Shown piece after piece: positions 22,743 through 34,125 of a DNA stretch of 64,000 nt. Source of the DNA: Dactylonectria macrodidyma (taxonomy: Eukaryota; Ascomycota; Sordariomycetes; Hypocreales; Nectriaceae). The DNA is taken from NCBI GenBank assembly GCA_020744425.1, contig JAGMUV010000019.1:248001-312000 (forward strand). The letters run 5' to 3'. Position numbers and translations under genes: made by a program. The notes below the pieces were generated by a model. That model was not told the DNA's origin and did no database searches. It worked only from the letters and a program-made list of their open reading frames with translations. Every line of letters begins with the position of its first letter. The stretch's first letter is position 1.

Positions 22743-24213
22743 TTTCTTCGCGTTTTCCCTGCGTCTGTTTGATTGCTTACGATTCGCGGGGTGGTAATAT
22801 GGAACAGTGCTTCTAAATAGCAGAAGATATTAATATTTTGTATTCTCTTTAAGTCTACAAGTATCCAAGGCTCAGGTGGTCATCATCATTCATTGATTAA
22901 GCCGAAAAGCCGTGTACGTCCTCTTAAATCATGCCTCGGCTGCCCACAATCGGGAATAGCATTAAGTCCGCCCACCTAGTACCCGATGGTCCAATTGACC
23001 AACTGCATGTGATTTTCTTAAGATCTTGTTTAAGGGATTGCTCAACAAGTAGTTTCATTAAATGAACCCAAATAGTGAATAGATAGTGTGCTATCCTCAA
23101 ACCATTGGGCAAGTGGTGGTGCGCTATATTCTGCTTATTACTTAGTGTTAGTCGTTAATGAACTGTGGGGGGAATTTCTTCTACTCTTTGCATATCAGTC
23201 CATTCCATGTGTTGAAATCGGTCCGTCATTTCAAATCAAAGGATTAGTTCAATAGGATATAAATCTTAAATACAGTGATTGTATTATTCTATACCTCCAG
23301 CCCCTCCGGTGGTTGAGTTATTCCCACCCCTCTAAGGTCAGTCTATCGGTATTGAAAAAAAGTATGCAAAGTCGGCCATTATTCCGCCACACAAGGGGTC
23401 AATCCAATGCCAGGCGATTGCACACGTCAGTTACCTGCCGAGGACCCATGCTGATGTGCATGTCTTGCTTGCCCGCCCCCGCAGCCTCGGAAACCGCTGT
23501 ATGGCAATTCTCTGTCGCGAACTAAAAGACTGAATCTTATTGCGGGTTGGTCCAGCCTTATAAAGAAGTCTTCTGAGCAATAATATGCAGGGAAATCATT
23601 TAGGAGAGTGACTAATCGTATTGGAATCATTTGTGTCAGGCGTAGGGCTGGAACAAGAAAAACGCAGCACTAGCGAAGCATCTTAACACATCCAAGATAG
23701 AGGATAGCAGAAGCCAACTCAAAGTCTCTGATACTGGTTACAGGCGGCGTAGTAGAGCGTTCCATCGTTTACTGTACACGTCCCACCAACACGGCTGACG
23801 CACACAGCTCCCAGCGGTCAACCTATAACATTCACCTGCCATTAGCCGTCTCGCCTTAGTGCTGAAGACCAAAAACAGGGGGTGGTTAAGGAAGGAAGAG
23901 TTGTACCATAGCAAAGCTAAAATCGACTAGTGCACACACCTGCTTACTGGCTGGTGTGCCATTGAGGACTAGGCTGATCCCCCTTAAGCTGATTTTATCA
24001 CTGTGGAAGCTCCAGTTCTCAGCAGTTAAGTCCAGTCGAAGCAGTTGTGGATTGTAGCCTTGATATTACTTAACCGTCTCGTGTATTCAATCACGAGCAC
24101 CTTGAAATGGTTTTCTAATTCTAAAAATTGGGTTCGACAAAGATGCCAGGTGCGAAAGTAAAAATAGTAATTATCGCAGTGAGGATCGGTAAGACGGCGC
24201 CGACCTGCGAAGC
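22743..24213. other. Intergenic; AtuA-like promoter, otherwise empty
   Basis: Apart from the cluster motif at 22934-22948 I see no gene, RNA or clear repeat. Short open frames show no domain features. Confidence 0.5.
22934..22948 (-). promoter_or_regulatory. Cluster motif copy, AtuA-like promoter
   Basis: Minus strand reads TGTGGGCAGCCGAGG, the best match to the recurring cluster motif. It lies 191 bp upstream of the AtuA-like ATG in the same orientation as the gene. Confidence 0.6.
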
Positions 24214-25453
24214 TCACTCAATCCACCGGATCCATTCATAAACTCCAGCCCCCGTATAGGTCTTTTGGCCTTTAAAACCGCCGGTGATCTGTCCGGCGAA
24301 GCGGGTATATCCACCACGGGGCAATTGAGGACTCCAGACAAACTCCCCATGCAAATCGGCCCAGAAATGTCCATATCTGGTCGGAAAGTCAAGTCGGAAC
24401 CCCGTCATCTCGTCTGATGTGCCAGTAGGAGGGAATGTCGCATTTACTCCAGTAGGACGAACGGTCAGACCTTTCTTACATGTTTTAGAGAGAACCCGGG
24501 CCCTTTTTGCTAAATATCCACAGGTGTACTCGGATAGGTCAGAATTGAGAATATCAAAGTATACAACCGAGTAAGGACCAATATGAAGATGACCCCAATA
24601 CCAGCTATAAACAGAGTTTGGGAGATTTCTAGTACCCCAATTCTAGTGAGTAGGTTAGCTGGTTAACATCCGCGAAAGAGAGGATACTAGGCCAGGAGGT
24701 ACCTTGTCATGATAACCATAGCCATAGAACTTTAATAGTTGATCACCGACTTGGAAATCAGCCGTTGCCTGAGAGTCGGGCACAGCATTGGCCCATCCAA
24801 TATTTGGTAAACCTGGAAGCTCCTGCGAGACACCAGGTTCAACAAGATTACAGGGGTAATGAGATGGAACCGTCTAACACTAGTCAGTATGAGTAAAGGA
24901 ACTTGGGCAACAAAAGAAATTTGAAGCTAATTACTTTATGGAGTTTCAATTTTCCTAAAACACCAACAGCCGGGGCATTGATCGTGACAACGTAATCACT
25001 CATGCTTGGACTACCAGTCCAGGACGCACCGGAGAGCTCAAAATTTCCACTGGAACCATCGCCGACAGTTGTAATAGTAGCACCAGAAGCAGGAAGCACC
25101 TGCTCATAGATTGTGCCATTGGCAAACTTCGTGGTGAATTGAACGTATGTTGTGATATCCATGATGGGTGGAAATCCAAGTGTTCCCAGCTTGGCCGTAT
25201 AGAAGTTGATGACAATTTATGCAGAACCGTCAGCGGCGACAGCATCAAAATACCACCAGTCGAAAGATGTATCATTGACGATGCTGACTTTGACGCCATC
25301 GAACGGCAGTTGATCATCAGATGTCCAGACTCCGATAGCCTCACCGAGGCTTGCGGTCGGTGGGATCACCTGAACCGAGGGTGACGGGGCTTCCAGCGGG
25401 GCTGTTAGAAGAGATGCACTGGCAGCCAGGCCATAGAACCCTAAATTCTTCAT
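24214..25453 (-). pseudogene. CrtC-like lipocalin enzyme (hydratase/Diels-Alderase family) with one nonsense codon
   Basis: Full-length member of the family that includes bacterial carotenoid 1,2-hydratase CrtC and fungal lipocalin-fold Diels-Alderases. Three exons, 25453-24935, 24873-24703 and 24642-24214, join in phase to 372 codons, the usual length. The N-terminus (MKNLGFYGLAASASLL) looks like a signal peptide. The hallmark SFDWWYFDAV is present, as are FYGYGYHDKNWGTRN, SWYWGHLHIG and a conserved-looking C-terminal GGYTRF. A TAA at 25217-25219 interrupts codon 79, between DGSA and IVINFYTA. No alternative intron removes it without deleting conserved residues. Everything downstream is intact, so this is a very recent null, a strain polymorphism or a sequence error. 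Confidence 0.78.
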
Positions 25454-25676
25454 CTTGGAACTCGATAAAAAGGTGTAGTCTCTTGCGTTCCAGTAGCTAG
25501 ATTAGCTTAAATGCTGCGTGCTGAAGTTCAGAGTTCCAGCCAGTTGACGGGTTATATACTTTGCTACCGCCGCTAGGGTCATCATATGTTACGATCTACA
25601 TTGGGCCGGTGGAACTATCAAGGTATCACTACAAGTTTGCCAAATCAGGCCGGGGATATTACTGTGAATAAAAAAA

Positions 25677-25691
25677 TGTGGGCAACCGAGG
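25677..25691 (+). promoter_or_regulatory. Cluster motif copy, CrtC-like promoter
   Basis: TGTGGGCAACCGAGG, 223 bp upstream of the CrtC-like ATG, in the opposite orientation to that gene. Confidence 0.6.
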
Positions 25692-26089
25692 CGAATTTGT
25701 GAATTTCCCAAAAAGACACGCCATACTAGGTTTGTGTAGAACACGTCCTATACGTGGATGGTATTGTTTTGAAGCTAAAATGCCACGAAAGGATTGAAGA
25801 GTTGAAGACGGGCGCGCTTTGAACATAAAAACTACGAAATGCTTATGCCTTGCATTTCGCGGCGTATAGACAAAGAGAAATATCGAGTAAAGTACCTGAA
25901 TGATGCATTGGAACCCTCCAAACCCCATGTTTATGGTGTGCTGGCAGTCATGGTTCCTTCTGGAATAGCTTCACACTACAATACACTTCTGGCCGCATCT
26001 GTAGCAAAGTCTGCAGTCATGGACGATTGGGCCAAGTGAGTGCTTATCGGCTCAGGGGCTCGGGTATACCTCGGCAATTAAGTTTTCGT

Positions 26090-26104
26090 CTTCGGCTGCC
26101 CACT
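26090..26104 (-). promoter_or_regulatory. Cluster motif copy, CoA-transferase promoter
   Basis: Minus strand reads AGTGGGCAGCCGAAG, 199 bp upstream of the CoA-transferase ATG. Confidence 0.6.
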
Positions 26105-26303
26105 CTTACTATGACCTGCCGAACCGAGGATTGGATGTTCCCGAAAAGACGTCAGTGTGCCTAGAGAGAGACGTGGCGTGCAAAGTGCTTCGTGAAAGAC
26201 TGTTGGATTAAATTACAGGGAGTGCTATTATTTCCCTGAACTATAATTTGAATTTGAATTTCATGTCTGCAGTTCTTTGCCAAAACCATCCATTCCATTC
26301 GCC

Positions 26304-28142
26304 ATGCCAGCGTCCATCGCTCAATCCAGTCTCCGCATATTGCAGGAGCATTTGCTTGACGCACCAGCGCTCTCAATCCCAGAATCTGTCAGGAAAGAGC
26401 GGAAGCATGTAAGCTTTTCTTTCGACCGAGAGTCATTTTTCCCGACCCCATACAAATTATCCGAATCCATTACCTCGCTATGGACATTAGTCGTGCTCCT
26501 TGCTTCAGCGATAAGTCGCCAACGCTACGCCACCGATGTCGATAGCATCACAGTGGATATACCTCAGGCTACCCTGATGGTCATGTCCGCATTTCTTTTC
26601 AAGATCAACAACCGAGGGATATGGGATCCCTCGGTACAAAAGCGGACAGCGCCCCTAGATTTGGGTAAAATACAGGAGCCCTACCGTGCTTTCGCTACAA
26701 ACATGTAAATATGTGTCACTAGGCCATCGAGAAGCACTCGCTAATTCAAGATTTCCAGTTATCAGACGAAGGATGGACGTTGGTTCCACCTGCATGGAGG
26801 ACTCGATACCACGAAGACGTTGTTCATGCTGGGACTCACCCAGCATCGACCAGATCTCTCTTCCCCCGACAGTGGTATTGAGATCAAAAAAATCTATTCC
26901 AAAGCTGTGAGCCAGCACAACAGCAAATGGCTGGACCTTGAGGTCAATGAACATTGGCGTCAAGCTGGGACCATCTGCTACACCGAAGACGAATTCCTGG
27001 CGACACCTCAGGGTGTAGCAATGAAAGACGAGCCTCTTTATTCAGTAGAGAAACGCTCACCACGGATCCCATCAACACCCTGGCCCTCGCAACTGGATTC
27101 GCGCAGGCGGCCTCTATCGGGAATCAAAGTCATTGATATATCCCGGGTTGTTGCTGGCCCAACCATTTCGAAAGTATTGGCCTTGCTTGGTGCTGATGTT
27201 ATTCGAATATCATCTCCAACCCTACCAGAACCTTCCGTTTTGGTCTATGATACGAATCTTGGGAAAAGGGACGTCAGTATCAATCTTAAAACTTGCCACG
27301 GGAAGTCGACATTACGAAACCTCATGATGGGAGCAGACGTTGTTGTGGACGGCTTTCGGCCTGGATCTTTGGCCAGAATGGGCTTCAGCCAGGCTATCAT
27401 TGAGGAAATTGCAAATGAACGACAAAGAGGTATTGTATACTGCAGGGAAAACTGTTATGGCTGGAAAGGCGAATTGGCGCACCGATCAGGTTGGCAGCAA
27501 ATCAGTGATTGCGTGAGTATCCATACGCCCATTTCAGAAATATACCTCGCTGATTCTTAGCTTAGTTGACGGGCATAAGCTGGGCACAAGGCCTTTTTCA
27601 TGGACTCAATGAAGCCGTGGTGCCACTTGTTCCAAATTCAGACTACCAGTAAGCCATACGCCACCACATTGTCAGCGTTTTTAACTAACTTAACTTCAAG
27701 GACTGGCGTTGTTGGCGCTGTTGCAATCTGCCAAGCACTGCTTCGGAGAGCTGTCGAGGGAGGATCTTACGACGTCAAAACATCGTTGACTCAATACAAC
27801 ATGTGGTATAGCAGCTTGGGTAAGCACGATAGTGAAGTGCAGCAGCACCTCCGGGATCTTCATCCGAATCTCACAGTTCGGCACGATACGTTGTTGAGCG
27901 AGATGACAGCTAGGACAGCGGCTTCGATTCAGGAAATGGCTGAGCGGGAGGGAGACAAAGATTTCTTCAGGCCAGATAGATGGGCTGAGCATGGAAACAG
28001 ATGGGGTGTTGAGGGCGAGCTTGGCCAATTTTTGGATTGGTCACAAATTGTCAAATTTCAAATGAGAAATTCGGCGGATGCCATAAAGCTGGGATATGAT
28101 CATGGCAGTTGCTATCCAGGTAGTGACAAAGCTGCATGGTAA
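26304..28142 (+). CDS. CaiB/BaiF family III CoA-transferase
   Basis: Moves coenzyme A between an acyl-CoA and a free acid. Members act on carnitine, aromatic succinates and other branched acids. Four exons, 26304-26704, 26759-27512, 27566-27648 and 27701-28142, keep phase and give 559 residues. The fungal two-part layout is clear. An N-terminal domain ends with NIYQTKDGRWFHLHGGL. The second, starting RRPLSGIKVIDISRVVAGP, has LGADVIRIS, LGKRDVSINL, VVVDGFRPGSLARMG, YCRENCYGW and the GWQQISDC stretch. The first intron was placed by the NIYQTKDG match; the third ends in AAG. No PTS1 (ends KAAW). By context it would activate an organic acid made by the neighbouring oxidative enzymes. Confidence 0.88.
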
Positions 28143-28959
28143 TTACTTCATGTAGGATAAACAGCGCTGGGAGGCTACAATTACCGCGTCATTACTGGAA
28201 TGTCATATTTAACCCGAAAGTAGTAGAAGCTGAGTTCATTGACCGTGCACAAATTCTGACCTCTGACAAGTGCACAGGAGGTCCCAAAGGGGAATTTCTC
28301 GGCAATGATCAAAACCCAATAATCAAATTGGGATCATAACATTGGGTTTTCTTTAACTACCGTAGCACAACTATGAACCTAACTTAGTTCGAGCAACATA
28401 TCGCCAAGTAGCTTCGTTCACTGACTCTTCCCTCCACGAACATTCCCGTTTCGCTCAGCTGTCGGGCAGATGGAGCGATGAGGAACTTTCGTCCTGCTAC
28501 CCACAGTACTGAGGAGCGCAAAAAATAACGGACTATGAGAACAGATTCCACTTGCTGCTGCTGGCCTTGAATGTTGTGTTGAGTGCTTGGACACTGGATA
28601 CTTAAAGGGACCCCGTGAAGGGTACGAGACATGAATGTTCTAATAAGAATAGCTAGTAAAGACGAATTGATTTGTCCCTTCCAGCCCTCTGGCTTCCAAA
28701 GTTTTGGGGATATCTCTCAGGATGACTCCCCGAAAGCTCGGCAAATGCCCCCTGATCGGGACCGGATGGCTTACAGTTATCTGCCAGGGACCTCGGCCCA
28801 CACATCCTCCATGGTCGCGGGAATAAATAGCATCCACGTGATGGCACTTTCGTCCTCGGTAGCGGGCGCGAAATGTGGGCAAGTGGGCGGTATTGATTAA
28901 CGCCGATCTCGAACTACCCATAGTCAAGAGAATCTGATAAATACCGGTAGACTAGAATT
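28143..28959. other. Intergenic, promoter of the Zn2Cys6 regulator
   Basis: No gene supported. A partial motif-like CCTCGGCCCACA is at 28791-28802, about 160 bp upstream of the regulator; it lacks the inner bases of the cluster motif. Confidence 0.4.
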
Positions 28960-31831
28960 ATGTCCACGTTGCTTATGCATCATTTGCCCTCCACAAACAA
29001 ACCAGTCAAGGTACAGCTTCGCGTCATGGAATATTCCGCAGAGGGACTGAACCTGGCAGCGAATGACCTGCTCAGGCCATCCAAGGGAACGAGGACACGT
29101 TCGGCACAGGCATGCCTAAGCTGCCGATCGAGAAAGGTCCGATGCGACGTCTCCCGATTCGGCAATCCATGTGGAAATTGCACCCCAGATGATAAGCCAT
29201 GTGTTGTTACTGGCAGAGCAAAGAGAGGCCGCGTGAAGTATGCCTTTATCTTTGTGCTGCCTGACGGAACCTTGCTGACAAAATGTAGAATTCGGGAAAA
29301 TTCGACAAAAAATCAATCCCCTTCCACTTGTCCCTCAGACTCCAATGATGCTGGCGTATCAGCAGAGCCCAAGACGTGTCCAGAGGTCGAGATCCGCAGC
29401 GACAGCTACAATGATATACACATCTCGGTTCTGTCCGACGAATCCTCCGATACATGTCATAGACCCCCGGAGAATGTGCGTTCATCAAAGGCCTATGAGT
29501 CTGTTTTCTCGGTTCAGGAACCATACATGATTGCAAATGGGACAGATCCCATCTCTTCGCCTGGTGAGTAGTCCATATCAAGGTTCTACGAAGTTGGGAA
29601 GTGAGAATTATTTACATGAAAACAGCTTCTAATCATCCCCCCACCGACATCTTGACACCAATTCTCTCCCCTGATGATGTGGATTATTCCGTTGAGCCGG
29701 GTGCTGGGCTGGCGACGACTATTTCCCATGTCTATTACCCATTTCTCACCACAAATAATGTTTCGCGCTGCCTTCCACAAGATTTCAATTTCCTCGAACT
29801 ACAAGGATGTTTTCACGTCCCAATCAGGTTGATCCTGGATGAACTTGTACATCAGTATTTCTCCCACGTTCACCCGCATTTGCCGCTACTCGACGAGACA
29901 GAGTCTTGGCAATGCTATCACCCAGATAGCACAGACAACGGTTTGAGGCTCAAACTACCTCTCCTGCTATTCCGGGCCATGCTTTTTTCAGCAAGTAATG
30001 TAAGCAGCATGCATCTCATCTAGACGCTAGTATTAGATTCTAATATGTAGAGCGACAGTTTGTTTCCATCGACACCATAAGTCTCCTCGGATACACAAGT
30101 ATCCGAGCAACGAGAGCTTCCTTTTACAGAAAATCAAAGGTTTACTACCCTAATCACTCAATTTCCAGGTTATTTAAGCTTACACCATGGAACACCAGTT
30201 GCTCTACGACTTCAACATCGAGAACTCTCCTGTGGCGATTGCACAAGCAGCAATTCTTCTGTCGTTCTGGACACCACCACTCAACGAGATGGATGACATG
30301 CCAAACACGAGATGGCTTCGAATTGCTGTCGAGTATGCTCGAAGAGCCGATGCACATGTTTATTCTGCCATGGAGACACCTAAACAGATTGAGCACAAGT
30401 CGATCAGACGATTATGGTGGTGCTGTATAATGCGTGACAGAATCCTGGCCTTGGGCCTACGACGAAGTATATTGCTGTCAAGGGCTGATTTCCACTTTGA
30501 GAAACACCTGAACAGAGTGTACTCAGACATGAAAGAAGAGATCTTCCGTTCCCAGGTACACAGCCAGAAAGTGAGACAAGATCTGGCAAAAATCACTTGT
30601 AAGACCTTTGAGCTTTGTGTGGCACTAACCGATGTACTTCTCCTCGTGTCTCCCTTGAACGGGGAGGTACTGAAGATAGATAACAGGGTCTACACTAAGT
30701 ATAAGAATAAGCTTCATGAGTGGCTGACAAGCTCAGGAGTTTCAAAATATACCAGAATGAGCAATTGTCATGACCACTGTATCTTTGTTCTTGCAAATCT
30801 AATGATCATGCATTACAAGTAAGAGGCCAATGACCCTTCGGAAGACTCTACAGGGAACTTAGCTAATATTCTGTTTGTGGACTAGCTCTGCAATGTTGGC
30901 TCTCTGTCACTATGCCCTTCGGATCAACACCTCAAGTGCTGCTCCTTGTTCAAACGTATCTTTCAACCTACACAAACTTGGTGACGAGATTGAACAAGCC
31001 ACTTTTGGCATGACTGAATGCCTAAACAAATTGAACAAGCGGCGTTTAACTCGCTGGCTTCCTATCACAGCGTATGTCAGTTGATTTTTATCACAAGGCC
31101 CTAAAAAAGCTAATGATAAATTCACCAGGGTCGCGTATTCAGCTTTCCCACTCGCTCTCTACGTTCTTGACGTAGGCTTGTATAGCCGGGGACAATACGG
31201 GAGCTCAATGAAGATGCAGCGGTTGGGAATATTGATGGATTCTATGAAGCTTTACCGTCCTCAGTACCATGGTGTGCCATGGATAGCTAAGATCATTTGC
31301 GACATCTTTCAACATTTTGGTCCTCTCTGGTACAAGGACTCGTTGAACGACTGGAAAGAACTGCTGATACTCCATCCCAGCCGTTACATTCAACTTTCCA
31401 TGGCATTGGACCGGTGTTTGAGAGGCGGTAGGCGTCCTAGCACGGAGGACTTTCAGCAGTTGCATCAGGACTGTCTCCTTGACCTCGAGTTTGTGCCTCA
31501 GCACTTCGGATCCGACAATCGAGTTGAAAACAGCTTACTATCTAGTCCGTTATTAGGACTGATAGATGCCATGTCAGAGTTGCCTTGCCTGCCAATGATA
31601 ACTGGGAACCTAGAAACAGCTGAAGAAGCTTCAGGCTATGAAGGGGTTGAGCCACGAGATTCAATGGAAGAAGTCGCTGATGCAACCTTGGATTTTCATG
31701 ATGACGATAACCACCAAGCTGAAAGCACGCATATCGCTCCGTCAAATAAAATTCAAGTCACATCCCTATTGGATATTGAAGAAAATATGGAGCTTTTTAT
31801 CGAGAAGTGGCAAGAGGACCTGCTGGCTTGA
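28960..31831 (+). CDS. Zn2Cys6 transcription factor with fungal MHR domain
   Basis: Probable pathway or lipid-metabolism regulator, nuclear. Seven exons (28960-29237, 29289-29563, 29626-29994, 30051-30139, 30199-30818, 30886-31071, 31129-31831) give 839 residues. The binuclear zinc cluster has Cys at about 52, 55, 62, 71, 74 and 81 (CX2CX6CX8CX2CX6C). The middle-homology region contains GYTSIRATRASFYRKSK, LLYDFNIENSPVAIAQAAILLSFW and RRLWWCCIMRDRILALG, a layout like the cutinase/fatty-acid regulators CTF1/FarB. The acidic C-terminus could activate. A second in-frame ATG is at 29026. The first intron is 51 nt, a multiple of three with no stop, so retention would add 17 residues just after the zinc cluster. 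Confidence 0.85.
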
Positions 31832-32199
31832 AGCGCTGGAATACACGAGTATTATCATGTGCTGCAATATACTGAGAATATCACTTTGCTTGCTCGACAA
31901 TCAGAACTAGCTGTCTTAGTTTAGAAACTCCAAAACCCAACATGAATATGGAATTCTCGACTCCAATAAGATATGATCTTTATCCAACGTGAGTGACGAG
32001 TACGAAAATAATGTTAGAAAAGGATGAAGCTCAAACTGATGTTCCGGCAATCGTCCATTAACACTTAGATTTGGCAGCATGACCTTGTCATTCTTCATCA
32101 TTCGTAGTAATGGTGGAGATCCCATTATAACTTGTCGTATCTATTTATAGCCACAGCTGCTATCTATAGTTATATCTTTGATGGATCCAATACGGCTAG

Positions 32200-32990
32200 G
32201 ATGATCAGGGACTTCAAGAGAGGGTCAACTGTGGAGACCAAAGATGATTGTATTGATGTGTGTATGATCTAGGATGCCTCCGGCCCCCTCTTTTCCTATG
32301 AGGGGTTTTGGGTCAATCTCACACCCTATGACTAAGATAGGATATTGATGTATCAGAGGGTTGTTCCTAGCCGGGCCCTAGTCCGACACCCGAGGGCTCA
32401 ATCCAACATCTTTATTATTGTGACGGGAGCGTTGTCACGATGTGTATTTGGGTAGCAGGGCGTGTACATGGCGTGTGACTGCTATAGGTATATCCTTCTA
32501 GCTAGTTTCAGTATAAGGATGTGATGTACAGAGACTCAGAGCGGGGATCATATGCAACTCAGAGAATACACACACCAAATTAGACGCCTCACAGAATCAG
32601 AGCTCGTGACAGTTAAGAGCCCGGTTCGCGACAATTCCATCGAAAAGATAATTGCAAGACAATCCAAATCGATTCAGACCCTCGAAGGACCGATGTCCAG
32701 TGTTATTTTAATAGAATACGTCGTGACGCGATCCAAATCGATCGATTAACCCCGTTCCGGCCGATCCGAATGACGTCAAAAGACAAAAGAGTTATATTGG
32801 CTGGGAAGGAAAATTGGGATGTGTGGATTCAATCTATGTCAGCCAAGATTCCAAGGAAGATATGGTCCTATATGCATCCTGATCACCCTACTGGAGAACT
32901 CTTGCACGAACCGAGAGAGCCTCAGTATAGAGTGTCGAGAGTATCAGGCCAAAAAGAAATGCGATCGCAATGAGAACTGTACTATTATTA
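32200..32990 (+). mobile_element. Degraded copia-like element (LTR-like stretch and gag fragment)
   Basis: The segment 32770-32972 translates to MTSKDKRVILAGKENWDVWI and on to IWSYMHPDHPTGELL, resembling the start of fungal Ty1/copia Gag (a short leader, then xENWxxW and IW...xPD). Upstream, 32220-32550 looks like a terminal repeat, and part of it resembles 40915-41010. No protease, integrase or reverse transcriptase is left. The remainder of 31832-34125 shows nothing further I can support. Confidence 0.5.
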
Positions 32991-34125
32991 CTACGCCATT
33001 TGAAAGCAACCTTACAGAAAGAGCACTAACCACCCTCAGCTCCAACATTCTTAACAATGAAGGCCTGGGTGGAAAGTCTCGACGTAGTAGCGAGGATCAA
33101 AAGAATCACTAATGCGATAGTTAGCCCGAAGATAGAAGTTCGTCGGTCTTCCATAGTTGCGAATGCTTTTTTTGGAATGTCGGGAAATAATAGACGGAGA
33201 GTTCGAGAGAATTTGAGAGCTGTCCCCACTCGTATATATCTTATCCAAGATACTTCGGAACGTGACCCTGGAATCAACGTCTATCAATCCTTCTTAACTA
33301 ACTCGACGTAGCATTTGCTTATATAGCCACTATATTAAAGCGTTAGATTGAACTGGAAATCTAGTACTCTTTGTCGACATCGACCATGACCTGATGGTTG
33401 ACAGAGCCTGGCGTTACGTCTGACGGCGGGTGGGAGCCACCTTAGGATCCAGGGACATGCTCTCAGAGCATCTGTGAAACGAGACTCAGGGAAGTCCCCC
33501 GGGATAGGTAGAATTAATGGTATAGGAACCAGCCAAAACACCCTTCGACCCTGCGGTCGAGCTCACCTCAGTATGCTGCGCGGCAAATCACTCTTCATCT
33601 CTGTCTTGCTTATATCTTTGACTTTCCGAGCTTAACTTCAGCTTATCTTCTATACTCGAGGCTATTAGCAACACAAACGCCGTCCAGGGACAACTTCATT
33701 CCGTTCACTCAATCGTCCCTACGAGATGAGACTGTGGTCAGGTCTTTGGACCTAGGCTAAGAGACTTGTTGCGTAATTCTTAGTCACATCTAGCTGTCAT
33801 AGGATTTTTTAGTATGTAGAGGGGAAGGTAAGGGAAGAAGGAAGAAGTTACCGAGTTTTACGTGACGAGTTGTACGATTAGCAAAACAGGACTGTACAAA
33901 TAGCACGACTCTTCGCAAACGAAGTAGACTGCAGCAAAATGTCAAAGATAACATTTTATGATAGGTAAGAGGACTGACGGCCCTTATCCCTCACATCCCG
34001 GCCTTTCAACTTATCACCTCACCAGAGCAGACCATTCCAACTAATCATGACTACAGGCTTTCCTCCCACGGGAATCCGATCCCAGAGAAGCATCTTTTTA
34101 CCGTCGCATTGTTGACAGATATAGC

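Larger units (their letters stand above)
25454..26303. other. Divergent promoter of the CrtC-like gene and the CoA-transferase
   Basis: Holds two cluster motif copies (25677-25691 and 26090-26104). Open frames here have no protein signature. Confidence 0.55.

Noticed and set aside
23313..23640. Short open frames between the AtuA-like and CrtC-like genes
   Set aside because: No protein signature, weak starts, and they overlap on both strands.
25205..25260. A small intron removing the TAA in the CrtC-like gene
   Set aside because: The available GT donors and AG acceptors would either make an intron under 40 nt or delete the conserved WWYFD motif.
24214..25453. Calling the lipocalin-like gene a proven Diels-Alderase of a biosynthetic cluster
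   Set aside because: No polyketide, peptide or terpene synthase lies in the window, and the family also contains hydratases; fold membership does not fix the reaction.
28791..28802. CCTCGGCCCACA as a true cluster motif before the Zn2Cys6 gene
   Set aside because: It lacks the central bases of the motif, so it is noted only as a partial resemblance.
28384..28927. Open frames upstream of the Zn2Cys6 regulator
   Set aside because: Lie in the promoter region, overlap on opposite strands and show no domain.
33026..33311. Overlapping open frames on both strands
   Set aside because: Mutually exclusive frames in the decayed retroelement region, no domain signatures.
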